DNA of 64,000 bases from Capronia americana (taxonomy: Eukaryota > Ascomycota > Eurotiomycetes > Chaetothyriales > Herpotrichiellaceae), in contig JADWQD010000005.1 of assembly GCA_016110215.1 (NCBI GenBank), positions 434,001-498,000 of the forward strand. The letters run 5' to 3'. Below the pieces are notes generated by a model. It did not search any database and had not been told where the DNA came from. It was given only the letters and a program-made list of their open reading frames with translations. This document shows, one piece after another, positions 11,822-22,210 of this stretch; position 1 is the stretch's first letter, and each line of letters begins with the position of its first letter. The translations under genes were made by a program, and so were the position numbers.

Positions 11822-12560
11822 GCTGATCGTGCACAGCGCTCAAAACGCGTCTCGAATCGAGTGTGGCTGTAGTGAGTCTGAGCACAGAGGCTGGATTTTG
11901 GTCGATGTTCTCGACGAGGCGAGGTCGTTGGGGCGCTTCTTCCTCCCATGTGACCCAGCAAGTGGACGATCAGCTGCCTCCCAAAATACGTCAGCAGAGC
12001 AGTCGGAGCCAAATCAGTCAAATCATGAAGGGATCATCCCCGGTAGACTGTCGCCAGTGCCTGGGCATGGATCGAGATCAGAGACCATAACTCATCCGTA
12101 AGTCGACGGTCAGCCCTGTCTATGGCCATCTTCATTATTTCCACGTACTGACATAGCAATCGTGTTAGGCCGATGTAGATAACGGTGTATAATCAGCAGG
12201 GCGTCGATCGTGCTGCCGCACACACTAGAGAGAGGCCAGACACTTGTGGTCAACTTGTGTTGATTTCAACCTCCGCAGCGGCTTCAAATCCACTGGCTAA
12301 AACCAGAGTGATATTTGACTTCTATCCTGAAAACCCCAGAATGCTGCTCGCCCTGTATGGTATCTGCAAAGTGGGGTGCCAGCGCTGTGCAAAGAGACTC
12401 GTTAATCATCCAATCGCTTTCGCAATGCCAGTCCAAATGTCCCGAAGCCCAGCTCGAGTCGTCAATGCCTTGACCAGCCGCAGGTACTACATCTGGTCGT
12501 CTTCATCGCCTATGTGCTTCGCCATCTGATCCGTCGGCGCCCGTATGTAGACATCAGCTC
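11822..12560. other. Convergent 3' region between atg16 and dot1
   Basis: About 740 bp between two stop codons. Nothing coding is recognisable; it presumably contains both 3' UTRs. Confidence 0.45.
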
Positions 12561-14198
12561 CTAACACTTCTCTGTCCCACCGATACCCTCCATAAAGGCT
12601 CGTAACTCCCTGGAATCCTTGCGTTGATGATACCATTTGCCTGGATCATCAGTCCAGCTCACCATGGAACTCCACCGCTGCTTCTCCACCACCCGCAGCA
12701 CGTTGATCGGGTCGTTGACATTCGCGGCTTTGATCTGATGCGTCGGACTGCGGAACGGTTTGAGCGACACAATCTGGCATCCTTCCTTCAAATCGAGGAA
12801 GACATATTTCAGCTTATCGTTCAACTCGGAGGTAAAAGCTTGGTTGTTGATCAGGATGACGTCGGCGCGCTTCAGGACTTCTCGGATCTGTTTGTTCTCA
12901 AGGAAATCACCGTGGACGAGATGGATGGCCCCGGGCTTGATGCCCCAGAGACGACACCGAGCCGGGAATTCTGCGGCCTGAAGCTGGGCGAGTGTGTCGC
13001 AATTCTTCATCACTTCGCAGCCCCATGATTCGCAGCCTGTTTCCAGCGCGGCCTGGAGGACACAGTTGCCGACACCGGAGCCCAGGTCGATGAAAACTTG
13101 ATCGGACTTGAGCTTCGTCTCCTTGAATATCTGACTCAGGAACTTGGGAAGGAGCTCGCCATAGACATTGTCTGAGAAGCCCTCGTACTGTCGCACGAGG
13201 TTGACCCGAGGGGAGACCGTCCGAGCGTAGATCTGATTCTTGATGATGTGTTCCACCAATTTGAGATCGACCCGGCGCATCTGATCCAGCTTTTTGGCAA
13301 TCGTGCCATCCTTGCGCTTCTCCGCCACCAAGGCGTTGAATTGGTTGACCAAGTCGATGTACTTTGACTGAGCTCCCTGGGCATTCGGGCGGGCTTTGAA
13401 GCCAAGAAGAGCCTGATGGTGCAGTTGTTGTACGATTCCCGAGCCGTAGCCTTCGCTGGTGACTATTTCCGCAGATGCACTATCGAGATAGTATTCTGCC
13501 ACGATTTTCATGTTCGCTTCAATCTCGTCCAATGGTTTGAAGTCGGATTGATCATTAGGCCTAACCAGTTGGTATTTTTCCGTCTGCAGGGAAGTAGGAT
13601 ATTGTAGTTCAATAGTAGGGCACTCCTCCTCGTGCGCATCCAAGATTTTGAAAAAGGCGGCGTATTGGTCATGGCTGTGCTCGACGAGATTGTTGTTCGC
13701 AATGTCGTAGGCATGCACCATGTGGAAGCCGCCATCCTCCTCTTCAGAAAACGCTTGCACGTCTCTCACTTTGCGGTTCTGGTCGATGCTGTCCTTGCGC
13801 TCGAGGCGAATGCGCTTCCGCGGCTGGGCGGCGTCCTCCTCGGTATCGTCGTCGGAACTCGTCAGCCTGGGCGTTGACACGGCGGGAGAGGCTCGCTTGG
13901 TTTGGTTCCGCCGTGCGTTCTTGATGCGCTCGATGGGCTCTCTGCTGCCTTGCCGCGAAGGCACTGAGACCGGCGTACTCGATTTTCGAGGGATACTTGC
14001 GGTCCGGGAGTGGCCGTTGCTGAGCGGCTTCTGTGAGGCCGAAGTCGGCCTGGCGGGGCCTGCGGATGGCGAGGGTCTCGCGACTGGCTTGAGCGTCGAG
14101 GTTACCGTCACAATCTTGGTAGCGATCTTGAGAGGAGCCTTTTTGGCCTTCATGGCAGAGAACGACAAGGGTCGCCCCTCGGTAGGCAGAGACCCCAT
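12561..14198 (-). CDS. dot1: Histone H3-K79 methyltransferase Dot1
   Basis: Single exon, 545 residues. Residues 1-150 are a basic, Ser/Pro-rich, disordered tail. The catalytic DOT1 fold occupies about 280-510: the D1-like loop YEGFSDNVYGELLP (338-351), the SAM-binding DLGSGVGN (371-378), GCEVMKN, HGDFL (429-433) and NNQAF (451-455). These are the characteristic SAM and active-site motifs of Dot1, a non-SET methyltransferase. Known role: nuclear methylation of H3 lysine 79 on nucleosomes, affecting telomeric silencing, checkpoint response and transcription elongation. The ATG at 14198 is the first Met of the open frame; the conserved domain does not depend on this choice. Another chromatin-type gene (RFTS protein) lies about 2 kb away. 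Confidence 0.95.
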   Translation of the reverse strand: MGSLPTEGRPLSFSAMKAKKAPLKIATKIVTVTSTLKPVARPSPSAGPARPTSASQKPLSNGHSRTASIPRKSSTPVSVPSRQGSREPIERIKNARRNQTKRASPAVSTPRLTSSDDDTEEDAAQPRKRIRLERKDSIDQNRKVRDVQAFSEEEDGGFHMVHAYDIANNNLVEHSHDQYAAFFKILDAHEEECPTIELQYPTSLQTEKYQLVRPNDQSDFKPLDEIEANMKIVAEYYLDSASAEIVTSEGYGSGIVQQLHHQALLGFKARPNAQGAQSKYIDLVNQFNALVAEKRKDGTIAKKLDQMRRVDLKLVEHIIKNQIYARTVSPRVNLVRQYEGFSDNVYGELLPKFLSQIFKETKLKSDQVFIDLGSGVGNCVLQAALETGCESWGCEVMKNCDTLAQLQAAEFPARCRLWGIKPGAIHLVHGDFLENKQIREVLKRADVILINNQAFTSELNDKLKYVFLDLKEGCQIVSLKPFRSPTHQIKAANVNDPINVLRVVEKQRWSSMVSWTDDPGKWYHQRKDSRELRAFMEGIGGTEKC

Positions 14199-14530
14199 GC
14201 TGAAAGAGCGTGCGGCTGAGAAAAACGATGCGGCCCAAATAGCTCAGGGAAAGAACGTATTATAGATTATGTGACATGGTAAATGGAAGGGAAAAAAGGC
14301 GCAGTGAAGATGAAATCCAGCCGCACTGCCTTGCCTGTGGCACGAGACAGGTGGAGGTGGGATCGAGGGAAAAGAAAGCGGAAGAGGCGACAAAGGCGAG
14401 ATCCCTGGAGCCCCAGTGAGGCGCCACGGCGTCCACCGTACCTTGCATTATGGCTCCTTGGCCTGCGTCATGCAGGCTCGTTTCAGTGTGTGGCCGGTGG
14501 TACAAAAGTACAAGTACAGAAACACAGGTA
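14199..14530. promoter_or_regulatory. Short spacer upstream of dot1
   Basis: The 332 bp between the pus4 stop codon and the dot1 start. It must contain the pus4 3' end and the dot1 promoter; no specific motif is evident. Confidence 0.4.
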
Positions 14531-15892
14531 TTAAGACTCTGGCGACGAGCTGTTCCGCCGGGGCGGTCTGGCATCTCTGCCATCTTTTCCATCATCCCAT
14601 GTCCTCTTCCGGCCACCGCCTCTCCATCCACCGCCATGGTTTGATCGCTTGTGGCGATGGTCCCTCTCCGGTCGATCTCGATCATCAATTCTGTTCTCCG
14701 TTGAAGGCGGCGGGTGCGTCTGAACCCATTCTTCCAGCACCTTCGTGATTTTTGGGCCCCAGATATCCTCTCCGGCGTCCAGGTCTTCCCCTGTGAGCGC
14801 AGGCACAAACCCTTCTGGAGTGGGTTCAATGTTGGTGAACTGCCCTTGCTTGCTGCGGACCAAGGCCGCCATCGTCCCGTACGAGCCACAAGCAGTTCCA
14901 AGGTCGTATGCAAATGAGCGGACATAGAAGCCACTACTGACGGTCAGGCGTATGCGGGCGGCTGGCGCATTTGCTGGCTTCGCCTCAAGTGTTCCTATGT
15001 CGTGGGTGTGCATTGCCGCCTTCTTGTCAGGAGGAAGATTGTTGGACTCGCGGAAGTCCTTGAATCTCTCACTTGGAGGAGTCCGCGGCCTAGTAGGTTC
15101 TGCGTCCTGAGCCAGTAACTTTTTGGTCGACTCTGCTCCAGCGATGAGCTTCTGGGCAACAGCCTTCTCCTCATCGGTCGCTTGCTCAGCCGGCCATCTA
15201 TAATCATGCTCGCCTGGGGCATAGTAGTCAAGAAGCGTACACTCGGAGATCTCAATGTCCCTGCTTTCCAGTTGTCGGGGTAATTCTTTGCCACTCCTCG
15301 CATATTCGTACAGCTTCATGCCTTGGACCTTGATAGCACTGTAAATGGGTGGAATCTGCTTCATCTTGCCTTTGAATTCGGCCAACTTGTCTTCCACCGT
15401 TTCTCGGGTAAGGTGCTCGGTTGGAGCCTCCGCTACCACTTTGCCCATGATGTCGTAGGTGTCGGTGCTTTTGCCAAAGAGAACCACCGTCTCATAAGTC
15501 TTCTTACAGCCTAAAAAGTCAGGAAGAGATTTGGAGCCTCGGCCGATCCCGACAATCAAGACTCCAGTCGCCAGAGGGTCCAAGGTGCCGCCATGGCCCA
15601 TCTTGAAGATCTGATCATCGCTCGTCCTTTTGCGGCGTTTCGGCTGGTGACGCTCTTGCGTTTCCTTGGCTCTTTTGGTTTGCTCAAGTAAAGGCGCAAA
15701 CGTCTTGGACTCTGCAAACTTATGTTGGAGATCGCGAAGAACCTGGGCGGAAGAGACACTTTGTGGTTTGCTGACAGCTAATGGACGACAGATGGCCAGT
15801 TAGGGATTGGACGCGAAAACAGGAAATGTCTTGGGAGAGGAATCGGCCTCACCGAAGACGCCTTCGAGGAGCTTCCCCGATGGCTGTGCCAT
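14531..15892 (-). CDS. pus4: tRNA pseudouridine55 synthase Pus4 (TruB family)
   Basis: Complement of exons 15853-15892 and 14531-15777; 428 residues. The spliced N-terminus reads through GVF-AVSKPQSVSSAQVLRD, the conserved TruB entry strand, and the catalytic motif GHGGTLDPLATG places the nucleophile at Asp80. Further family motifs are KTYETVVLFG, QIPPIYSAIKVQGMKLYEYAR (motif with catalytic Tyr) and LTVSSGFYVRS. Known role: isomerises U55 in the T-loop of most cytoplasmic and mitochondrial tRNAs. Compared with bacterial TruB there is a 60-residue insertion (about 215-280) and a basic Arg/Gly/Asp-rich tail (about 370-428). Exon 1 is only 40 nt, split from exon 2 by a 75-nt intron. Confidence 0.93.
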
Positions 15893-16317
15893 CCTGATAA
15901 TCAAGGACGGCTTCATACACCAGAAAAGACGTAGCAAGCGGCTGCGGTTCGACGCAGAGACCCAGTAATGCGTGCTCCTATCTTGTAAACGAAAGATCGA
16001 AGGAGTCGCGCACAAGGTTCGGCGGACTGACTCCACGTGACGCTAAGATGCTTGCGCATTGCTGCGATTCGTCTCGCTCCCCCCTCCATCACTGTCCAGC
16101 CTCTTGTCTCATTACTCCAGCAGAATGACTCTGGTCCATTTCTTCGTCGATTCACCCAAACGCACGCCGACAGCAGCTGTGGTCGACCTCGAACCCATGC
16201 TTAATTTGCATTCGCAATCCCACACGAGCCCAGAGCACTGACGCGCATTTGCCCTGTCCACAGCGGACCCCATCGACCAGGCCGCAGCATGAGCCTGCCA
16301 CCCTGCTGCCTTTGGAC
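15893..16317. promoter_or_regulatory. Divergent promoter, pus4 / RFTS-domain gene
   Basis: A 425-bp divergent spacer. On the plus strand it carries a 38-codon open frame (ATG 16126 to stop about 16242) that could be an upstream ORF or a mis-seen first exon of the RFTS gene; a possible 3' splice site (GTCCACAG) precedes the coding frame at about 16263. Confidence 0.4.
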
Positions 16318-17901
16318 ATGGGCACTCTGCCGGAAGAACGTGTGCTGAAACCCCTCGATCCTCCTCCGGACGACGTCAATAAATGGCCAGACTTCGCGCT
16401 GCGAGAAGTAAAGATCTTCTACCAGGGCAAAGGCCGATATGCAGATCTGCTTCAGGCTTCGGACGAGACACCTCTATGCGTTGTGGGCGAGTTGATGCCT
16501 CTGGATGACGAGCAGGAGCATCTGGCATTAATAGAAGATCCCACGCGCGCAAGGATAAAGATAGACAATGTCACAAACTACAGTTTTGGTCAAGATGACA
16601 ACGGCAAGCCTGTCATCTGGGCTGCGGGCAAAGCAGGCTGGTACGAGGTATCGCCCTCCGACCGCTACCTGAGCCACTACAACGACACGGTCGAGGCTAT
16701 CGATCTATTCTACTTTATGGTCGACCAGCACAACAAGCTGCCGCGAAAACAACAGCGATTCGGCTTCAAGATAGATCCCTTCCTCACAGACTACCAGAAG
16801 CACACGGATTACAGGATTGATGATGATGACGAAGCCATAGAGACGATCCACAAACATCACCGGTTTCTGCTCAGGCAGATGATAGAGGAGCGGGAAGAGA
16901 TTGACTGGTCTCAAACATATCTTTGGAAGCATTTGGCCGAAACATATGCCGATGAGCTGGAAGAATTGAAACTCACTCTAGCACGTCTGAACCGGGCAGA
17001 CCACCGAATGGAGGAATCTTCGTCATCGTCATCCTCTGCTTCTTCAGAAGAGGAAGACGAGTCAGGAAATGAAGAAGTAGAGGACAATGCAGCGCGTACT
17101 GATGCAACCAAAGCATTAGACAAGTCAGACGAAGAGTCTGGCAAAGACGATTCCGAAGACACTTCCGAGGCAGCTAGCAGCAGTTCAGAGGACGACAAAC
17201 CCGAGCCAATTGACTGGACCAAACCGATTTGGGACATGCTCAATGTCCTCCGCAAATCTGCAAACTTCAACATGCGCCACTGCGGCATCGACGAAGCCGC
17301 TTCAGAACTCGAAAAACTTCCCGTATTCGAAGGCACGCATTCGGACGCAGTCGCGGCCTTCGAACGCTCAGCAGAACCGCTCCTGAAACTCATGAACGAG
17401 GCCAAATTGCGCAAGAAGTTCAATTGGTCCACCCGGCGAATATACGACGAATTAGCAGCCACGCTCGCGGATGAAGTGGCCGAGGAAACGATCAAGACCC
17501 CAGGCAAACCGGGGAACAGAGAGAAACAGAGACATCGGATGAAATCCGTGCTGCGGCCTAGTGGGGCCAGTAAGTCACATAAACGTGCTAGGGGCACGGT
17601 CGACGAGGATGAAGACGAAGAGATGGAGGACGTGCCGGTCTCATCCCCCGTTGCTCGACGTCAAGGTGCTGCTGCGCTTTCCACGAGGGTCAGGGAAGCC
17701 ACGGTCGACTCGGAAGCCAGTCGAGAAGACAGTCCGAGCCGACAGCTCAACGGTCATTTCGACCCGTATGCATTGCCCGAGTTGCCGCCTGGGCCGGAGG
17801 CCCAAGAAATGCTCGACCTGGTCGCACAAGAGGCGAAGCGCGTGGGTCGGCAGAACCAGACAGGCCATCTAAAGGAGTTTCTGGGCCAATGGGTGGTCTA
17901 G
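16318..17901 (+). CDS. RFTS (DNMT1-RFD-like) domain protein, probable chromatin factor
   Basis: 527 residues from the first in-frame ATG at 16318. Residues about 25-140 resemble the replication-foci targeting domain: DFALREVKIFYQGK, a strand-rich middle with CVVGELMPL, then GKPVIWAAGKAGWYEV and YNDTVEAIDLFYF, the aromatic W-G-KAGWY and EAIDLFYF blocks typical of this fold. Next come a helical stretch, a long acidic Ser/Glu/Asp run (about 225-305), a second helical region (about 300-400) and a basic tail. There is no methyltransferase domain. Family knowledge: RFTS folds occur in DNMT1 and in fungal heterochromatin factors such as S. pombe Raf2 and Neurospora DIM-7; a chromatin role here is inference. 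The true start may lie in an upstream exon. Confidence 0.62.
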   Translation: MGTLPEERVLKPLDPPPDDVNKWPDFALREVKIFYQGKGRYADLLQASDETPLCVVGELMPLDDEQEHLALIEDPTRARIKIDNVTNYSFGQDDNGKPVIWAAGKAGWYEVSPSDRYLSHYNDTVEAIDLFYFMVDQHNKLPRKQQRFGFKIDPFLTDYQKHTDYRIDDDDEAIETIHKHHRFLLRQMIEEREEIDWSQTYLWKHLAETYADELEELKLTLARLNRADHRMEESSSSSSSASSEEEDESGNEEVEDNAARTDATKALDKSDEESGKDDSEDTSEAASSSSEDDKPEPIDWTKPIWDMLNVLRKSANFNMRHCGIDEAASELEKLPVFEGTHSDAVAAFERSAEPLLKLMNEAKLRKKFNWSTRRIYDELAATLADEVAEETIKTPGKPGNREKQRHRMKSVLRPSGASKSHKRARGTVDEDEDEEMEDVPVSSPVARRQGAAALSTRVREATVDSEASREDSPSRQLNGHFDPYALPELPPGPEAQEMLDLVAQEAKRVGRQNQTGHLKEFLGQWVV

Positions 17902-18113
17902 TGGGTTATTACCGCGGAGCGTTGACCATGGCGCCGGGCTGGACGGCTGTGTCGAGATTAAAGATCCTGGCATGAACGAAGGCATGCATCTGTATGATTA
18001 TGATACCCCCATTGTGCTTTTGATAGCTGTTTTGCCTCTGTCTGCGACGGAAGCAACAGAAGCCAGAACCCAAATGTCTTCATCATTTCATCCAAGTCTC
18101 CGGTGGGTTGGGC

Positions 18114-19413
18114 TCACCGAGCCGCCGACCTCTTGCTCTTGCCCGGTCTCTTTGCTTTCACCTTGCCTCCTTTCCCTTTCATCCTCGCGGCCGAGAAGCC
18201 CCGTATGTCCGAACTGCTAGCAGCATCGCCGCTCTTCGAATGCCTCTTCTTGCCTCCGAACCCATATTTCTGGTCCCGCTTCTGCCTCTTCGCATTGAAC
18301 CCGGGTCCGCGTTCACGACCGGAGCGGTCCTTCGCACCGCCCTTCTCGACGTCGACGGTCTGGAAGAGATCCTCGTCCAGATTCCCCTCGGCGACTTTGC
18401 CCGTGTCGGCACCTTTCCGTTCTGTTCGTTTACGTTAGCAGCCAGCCTCGCATACACACATACGCACACCCATGCCATGCAATGCATGTACCACAACGCA
18501 AGGTTTTTGGGGGAGGGCGGGGAGGGCGGGGAGGGAACGCACTTCTCTTCAACTCCTTGATCCTGTCCAGCGTGGTCTTCTTCTCCTTGGCCCGTTCCTG
18601 CTCTTTGGCGACTTGTACGGCCTTGCCGAATTTACGGGCGTCCCGCAGCTTGCGCGCCTCCTCTGCGGCCTTCTTGCCCGCCGCTTCGTTGTACATCTTC
18701 TGCTTGACCCGGCCCATGTGTTCGTCTGTCTTGACCATCTCGGCGAAATAGTCGGCCGGTCGGGAGAAGGGGACGCCTTCGGATTTGAGGAGGTCGCGCG
18801 CCGAGAGCACCGCCGTGCGCGCGATGCGGTAGAATTCGAGTTCGCGGGTTAAATCGTCGTTGGGGTCGGGGATGGATTCGCTCACGGGCGGCAGCGAGGA
18901 GACGAGGGAATTGTGGTGGTGGAAGGGTGTGGTTTTCGGGTTCTTCACGACGGCGATGCGGGTTCGCGAGGCGACCAGCGCAGGACCGTTGTTGATGGTC
19001 ATCTTTTGGTAGGGGACCGTGTCTTCTAGGTCGGAGTCCTCCAGGTCTGAGACGGGGACGTCGGATTCATTTTCTGCTTCAGACGCAGAGGCCGCCGCGT
19101 CGCTGGGTTGGAAGGGCTGTGATATCGTTGTGTTGGCTTTGCCCCTCTCCTCTGCTGCATTCTCGTCTTCGTCGAACTCGGCAAAGTCGTCCTTCTCCGT
19201 TGGTTCGACATTCTCCTGGTCCTCCTCTCCCGTGATTGACGCCTGGTCATTGCTCTCTACCATATCACCTTCCTTCTCAGCTTGCTCCGGAGCATCCAGT
19301 TTCTGCCTCTTCCGTTTCTCGGCCGCTTTCACTTGTGCTTTTCTTTTCTCGGCCTGGTAGTCTCGGCCCTTGTGTGCGTCCAGCGCGGCGAGTAATTTGC
19401 TCTTCTTCGCCAT
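18114..19413 (-). CDS. ebp2: rRNA-processing protein Ebp2
   Basis: Complement of exons 18543-19413 and 18114-18421; 392 residues. The N-terminal half is acidic and low-complexity after a basic start (MAKKSKLLAALDAHKGRD). The conserved EBP2 core runs from about residue 175: DDLTRELEFYRIA, ARDLLKSEGVPFSRPADYFAEMVK and DEHMGRVKQKM. Exon 2 supplies the diagnostic tail GFNAKRQKRDQKYGFGGKKR, SSSDIRGFS and the terminal GKSKRS. Known role: nucleolar factor for 60S subunit assembly and 27SB pre-rRNA processing. The intron (18422-18542, 121 nt) is longer than its neighbours and contains CA-rich and G-rich runs; the joint reads ELKR-KRKGADTG. Convergent with the RFTS gene, 212 bp between stops. Confidence 0.92.
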
Positions 19414-19969
19414 CTTGCCCAAGTTTGTCTCGAGCTAGCTGTGGCGCAGTGGTAGCCCTATGTATGAACGAACAGGATATCAATCACTCGACCCTCTCAG
19501 AAAAAGTTGTAAGAGTCGGGGAAATTTTCAGGTTGGAGTTTCCTCCGCAAAGGTGCTTACCGCCTATTGGCGGAGTTGCCGTTCAGCCATGATTGAATGA
19601 TACGGGGGACCAAACCACCTGGTATGGCGCTCGGCTAGATTGCCGCTTTTGCTCTCCACGCTCGAGCCTCGCGGCAAGCGAGTTGCTTCATTACATAGGT
19701 GATGGAACGGACGCACATAGTAACTGCACGACTCCGTCACGACCAACTTCCACATCCTAAGCGTCTCAGCACAGTTGCGAAGCGAAGTGCTCTGGCTCAT
19801 CTGGCCGCTGGCCGGGCGACATGTACCTCAAGTGAACATCCCATGCACCCACCCTCGTCCCCTTAAGTTCTCACATTCCTTTCTCCGCAACGAGCACGTT
19901 TACGAGTGCGAGTACACGCATTCCAGTTGCTTTGTGCACACCCAAATTCGCCAAACAGGGCCGTGTAAC
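19414..19969. promoter_or_regulatory. Divergent promoter, ebp2 / HSBP1-like gene
   Basis: A 556-bp spacer between divergent starts. A sequence identical to a Pol III A-box (TGGCGCAGTGGTAGC, plus strand, from about 19442) lies just upstream of ebp2 but is not followed by a convincing tRNA fold. Confidence 0.4.
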
Positions 19970-20438
19970 ATGAATATCAGCATGGTAAGTCCAAGCCTAC
20001 CGTACAAAAGGAAACGGACGTCTCGGCGTGAGCGTCAAGCGCCGCAGACACGTTCCCGTCCTCCCACCTACTTGGCCGACGATGCCTAACGGGACGTATT
20101 TCCAGTCGTCGCCCACGCCGCCACCCCTTCCCCCCGGGTTCGCCACCAGCCCGCCCCTCTCGGCGCACCATACACACCCAACGCACGCCGCGGCGGCGCC
20201 GGCGCCGTCGGAGACCGGCCAAGAAGCCGCAACGAAGCTCGCCGAGGCGATAGACGACTTCCTGGGCGATCTGGAGAAGAAATTCAAGGGCATCAGTGAT
20301 GAGATCCTCACCAAGCTGGACGATATGGCGGAGCGGTGTGATCGGTTGGAGCAGGAGATGCTCGTGAGAGAGACGAGCAGCAATGCGCTGGACGGGGTCG
20401 GGTCGAAGGGCCCGGGCAGCCAGGCTGGGTCGGGGTGA
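19970..20438 (+). CDS. HSBP1-like heat-shock-factor-binding small coiled-coil protein
   Basis: Exons 19970-19984 and 20106-20438 give 115 residues. Exon 1 codes only M-N-I-S-M; a 121-nt intron (GTAAGT..TTCCAG) joins it to the Ser-Ser-Pro-Thr start of exon 2. After a Pro/Ala/His-rich leader, residues about 55-95 form the HSBP1 signature helix: LAEAIDDFLGDLEKKF, GISDEILTKLDDMAERCDRLE. Family knowledge: HSBP1 trimerises as a coiled coil, binds the HSF1 trimerisation domain, and is also linked to WASH complex assembly. Alternatively, an unspliced message could start at the in-frame ATG 20082, adding eight different residues. The gene is divergent from ebp2. Confidence 0.75.
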
Positions 20439-21033
20439 GGGGCCACTGTGCAGGCTTGAGGGACTCGTGAGTTCCATTGAACGGTCTGGGAGATCTGAGT
20501 GTGGTGTATGAGTCATACATGTGCATGGCCGGGAAGGTGTCTTCGTGAGACGAACTCGGCTTCACTCCAAAGAGAAGGAAAGCTTCCCACGCAGTACTTC
20601 AAAGGAGATGGTATAGCACACCGAGGAGGGAGAGGAACGATAAGCCTGAAGCGTTATGAGTCCGAGCTTACGAGTAGCAAGCAGTCTCTTCCAAATCGCG
20701 GCAGATGGAGACGAGAGGGGAGGCTTGAGCTCTGACAAGGACAGACGACGCCAGGAGAAGTAAATCTCCTACCCGCGCATTCGACCCTATATCAGCTCTG
20801 CAGTGGACCTGGAGAGAACTACAAGGAAAGGCGGCACGGGCACGGACACGGAGTGCAAACTACGGTAACAGCAACACAATGGCAGGTGGACAGGACAAGA
20901 TCCTTTGGAACTCTTGATGATACCTACCTACCTACCTATGCCAATGTACAGATTTCACTACCAGCCGAGTAACTCCTTCTTTCCCGCCAGGCATTTTGAC
21001 GCCCAAGTCTCAGGTTCTCGTAGGGACGGTAGC
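20439..21033. other. Convergent 3' region, HSBP1-like gene / PDI gene
   Basis: About 600 bp between two stops; no coding sequence recognised. A CTAC microsatellite (about four units) lies at 20923-20938. Confidence 0.4.
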
Positions 21034-22210
21034 TTACAGTTCGCTCTTCTCCTCAGGCTCCTTGACCAAGAACTTGGCGAGGATGTTGCTTCTTTTTTGC
21101 AAGTCGTCGATCTTCTCCGGTGCGAGACCCCCCTTCTTCAAGAGACCAGCCAGTCTGGTCTGCTCCTTCATGGCGTACTCGGGGTTTCCCGTCAACTTTG
21201 ACAGCGCACGGAGGTAGTAATCGACGGACGAGTTCTTGAGGTCCTTGGCCGCGTTCTTGATCTCAGCCACTAGGTTCTCCGCGTCCTTGAGACCATTCGC
21301 GGTGATGTACTTTGAGAGGAGGGAGTCGATGACCTCGATGGTGCCAGCTTGCGAGTTCAACGTCCCGCCAGGGGCTCTGTATGTGCCGGCCTTGGAGTTG
21401 ACGAATTCGACGAGGGCTTCTTCGCTTCTCGCTCCGCTGTATGGTTCCGCCTCCTTGGAGCCCTTGGGGAAGAACTTGATGGTCGGATAGCCTGTGATGC
21501 CTTGGTCCTGGGCCGTGGCCTTGGAGTTCTCTGCTTCGGCGTCGATCTTGGCGATCAGGACATTAGGTTCGCTGGCGAAGTCGGCGGCGACCTTCTCCCA
21601 TGTCGGAGCAAGGGTTTTGCAGTCTAGATGGTCGAGGAGATAGATTAGCACGTCCATCCGTCCACATGTTTGGGAAATCCAACTTACGACCACACCACGG
21701 AGCAGTGAACGCAACGAGCACGTCCTTGTCGCCCCCGATCTCGGTCTTGAAGCTCGAGTCCGTCAACATTTCCACGTGGCTGGGTGCCTTTTTGGGACCC
21801 TTCGACTTCACGCCACTCTTCTCACTGACAAACGCAGTCAAACTCTCTAGATCTCGGCCGCCATTGTAGTCCTCCGGCTCGGATCCGGGCTTGCCATCAA
21901 ACCACTTCAGCGTCGGAAATCCTTGGACTCCAAATCTCTTGCCTAGGTCTTTGTGCTTGTCAGCATCGACGTTTGCGATGGTGACTTTGTTGCCCGAGGC
22001 CGCGAAGGCGGTGGCCAGCTCTTCATAGACGGGAGCGAGGTTCTTGCAGTGGCCGCACCAGGGGGCGAAGAACTCGACTAGGGCCGGCTTGCCGGACTCG
22101 AAGACGACTGTGTCGAAGTTGGAAGGGATCAGGTTGATCACGTCGGAGGCGGAGGCAAGGAGGGGCAGCGCGAGGGTTGCGAACGGGAGGAACGAGCGAA
22201 GTTGCACCAT
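21034..22210 (-). CDS. ER protein disulfide isomerase with two thioredoxin domains and ERp29-like C-terminus
   Basis: Complement of exons 21688-22210 and 21034-21623; 370 residues. A signal peptide (MVQLRSFLPFATLALPLLASA) is followed by two thioredoxin domains, each with the redox site APWCGHCK, the CGHC at 52-55 and 173-176. The second active site is interrupted by the 64-nt intron exactly at the His codon (C|AC). Each domain has the cis-proline GFPT or GYPT motif. Residues about 265-365 form the helical ERp29 C-terminal domain. The tail ends K-S-E-L, a possible variant of KDEL retrieval. Known role: oxidative folding in the ER lumen; this layout matches the fungal Erp38/Tigr group. Confidence 0.93.

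Noticed and set aside
19430..19510. Candidate tRNA gene on the plus strand starting near the TGGCGCAGTGGTAGC A-box
   Set aside because: The acceptor, anticodon and T stems cannot be paired, and the B-box-like sequence lacks the GTTCGA core.
19977..20516. Long minus-strand open frame (179 codons) opposite the HSBP1-like gene
   Set aside because: It is the antisense shadow of a GC-rich coding exon, with no recognisable domain.
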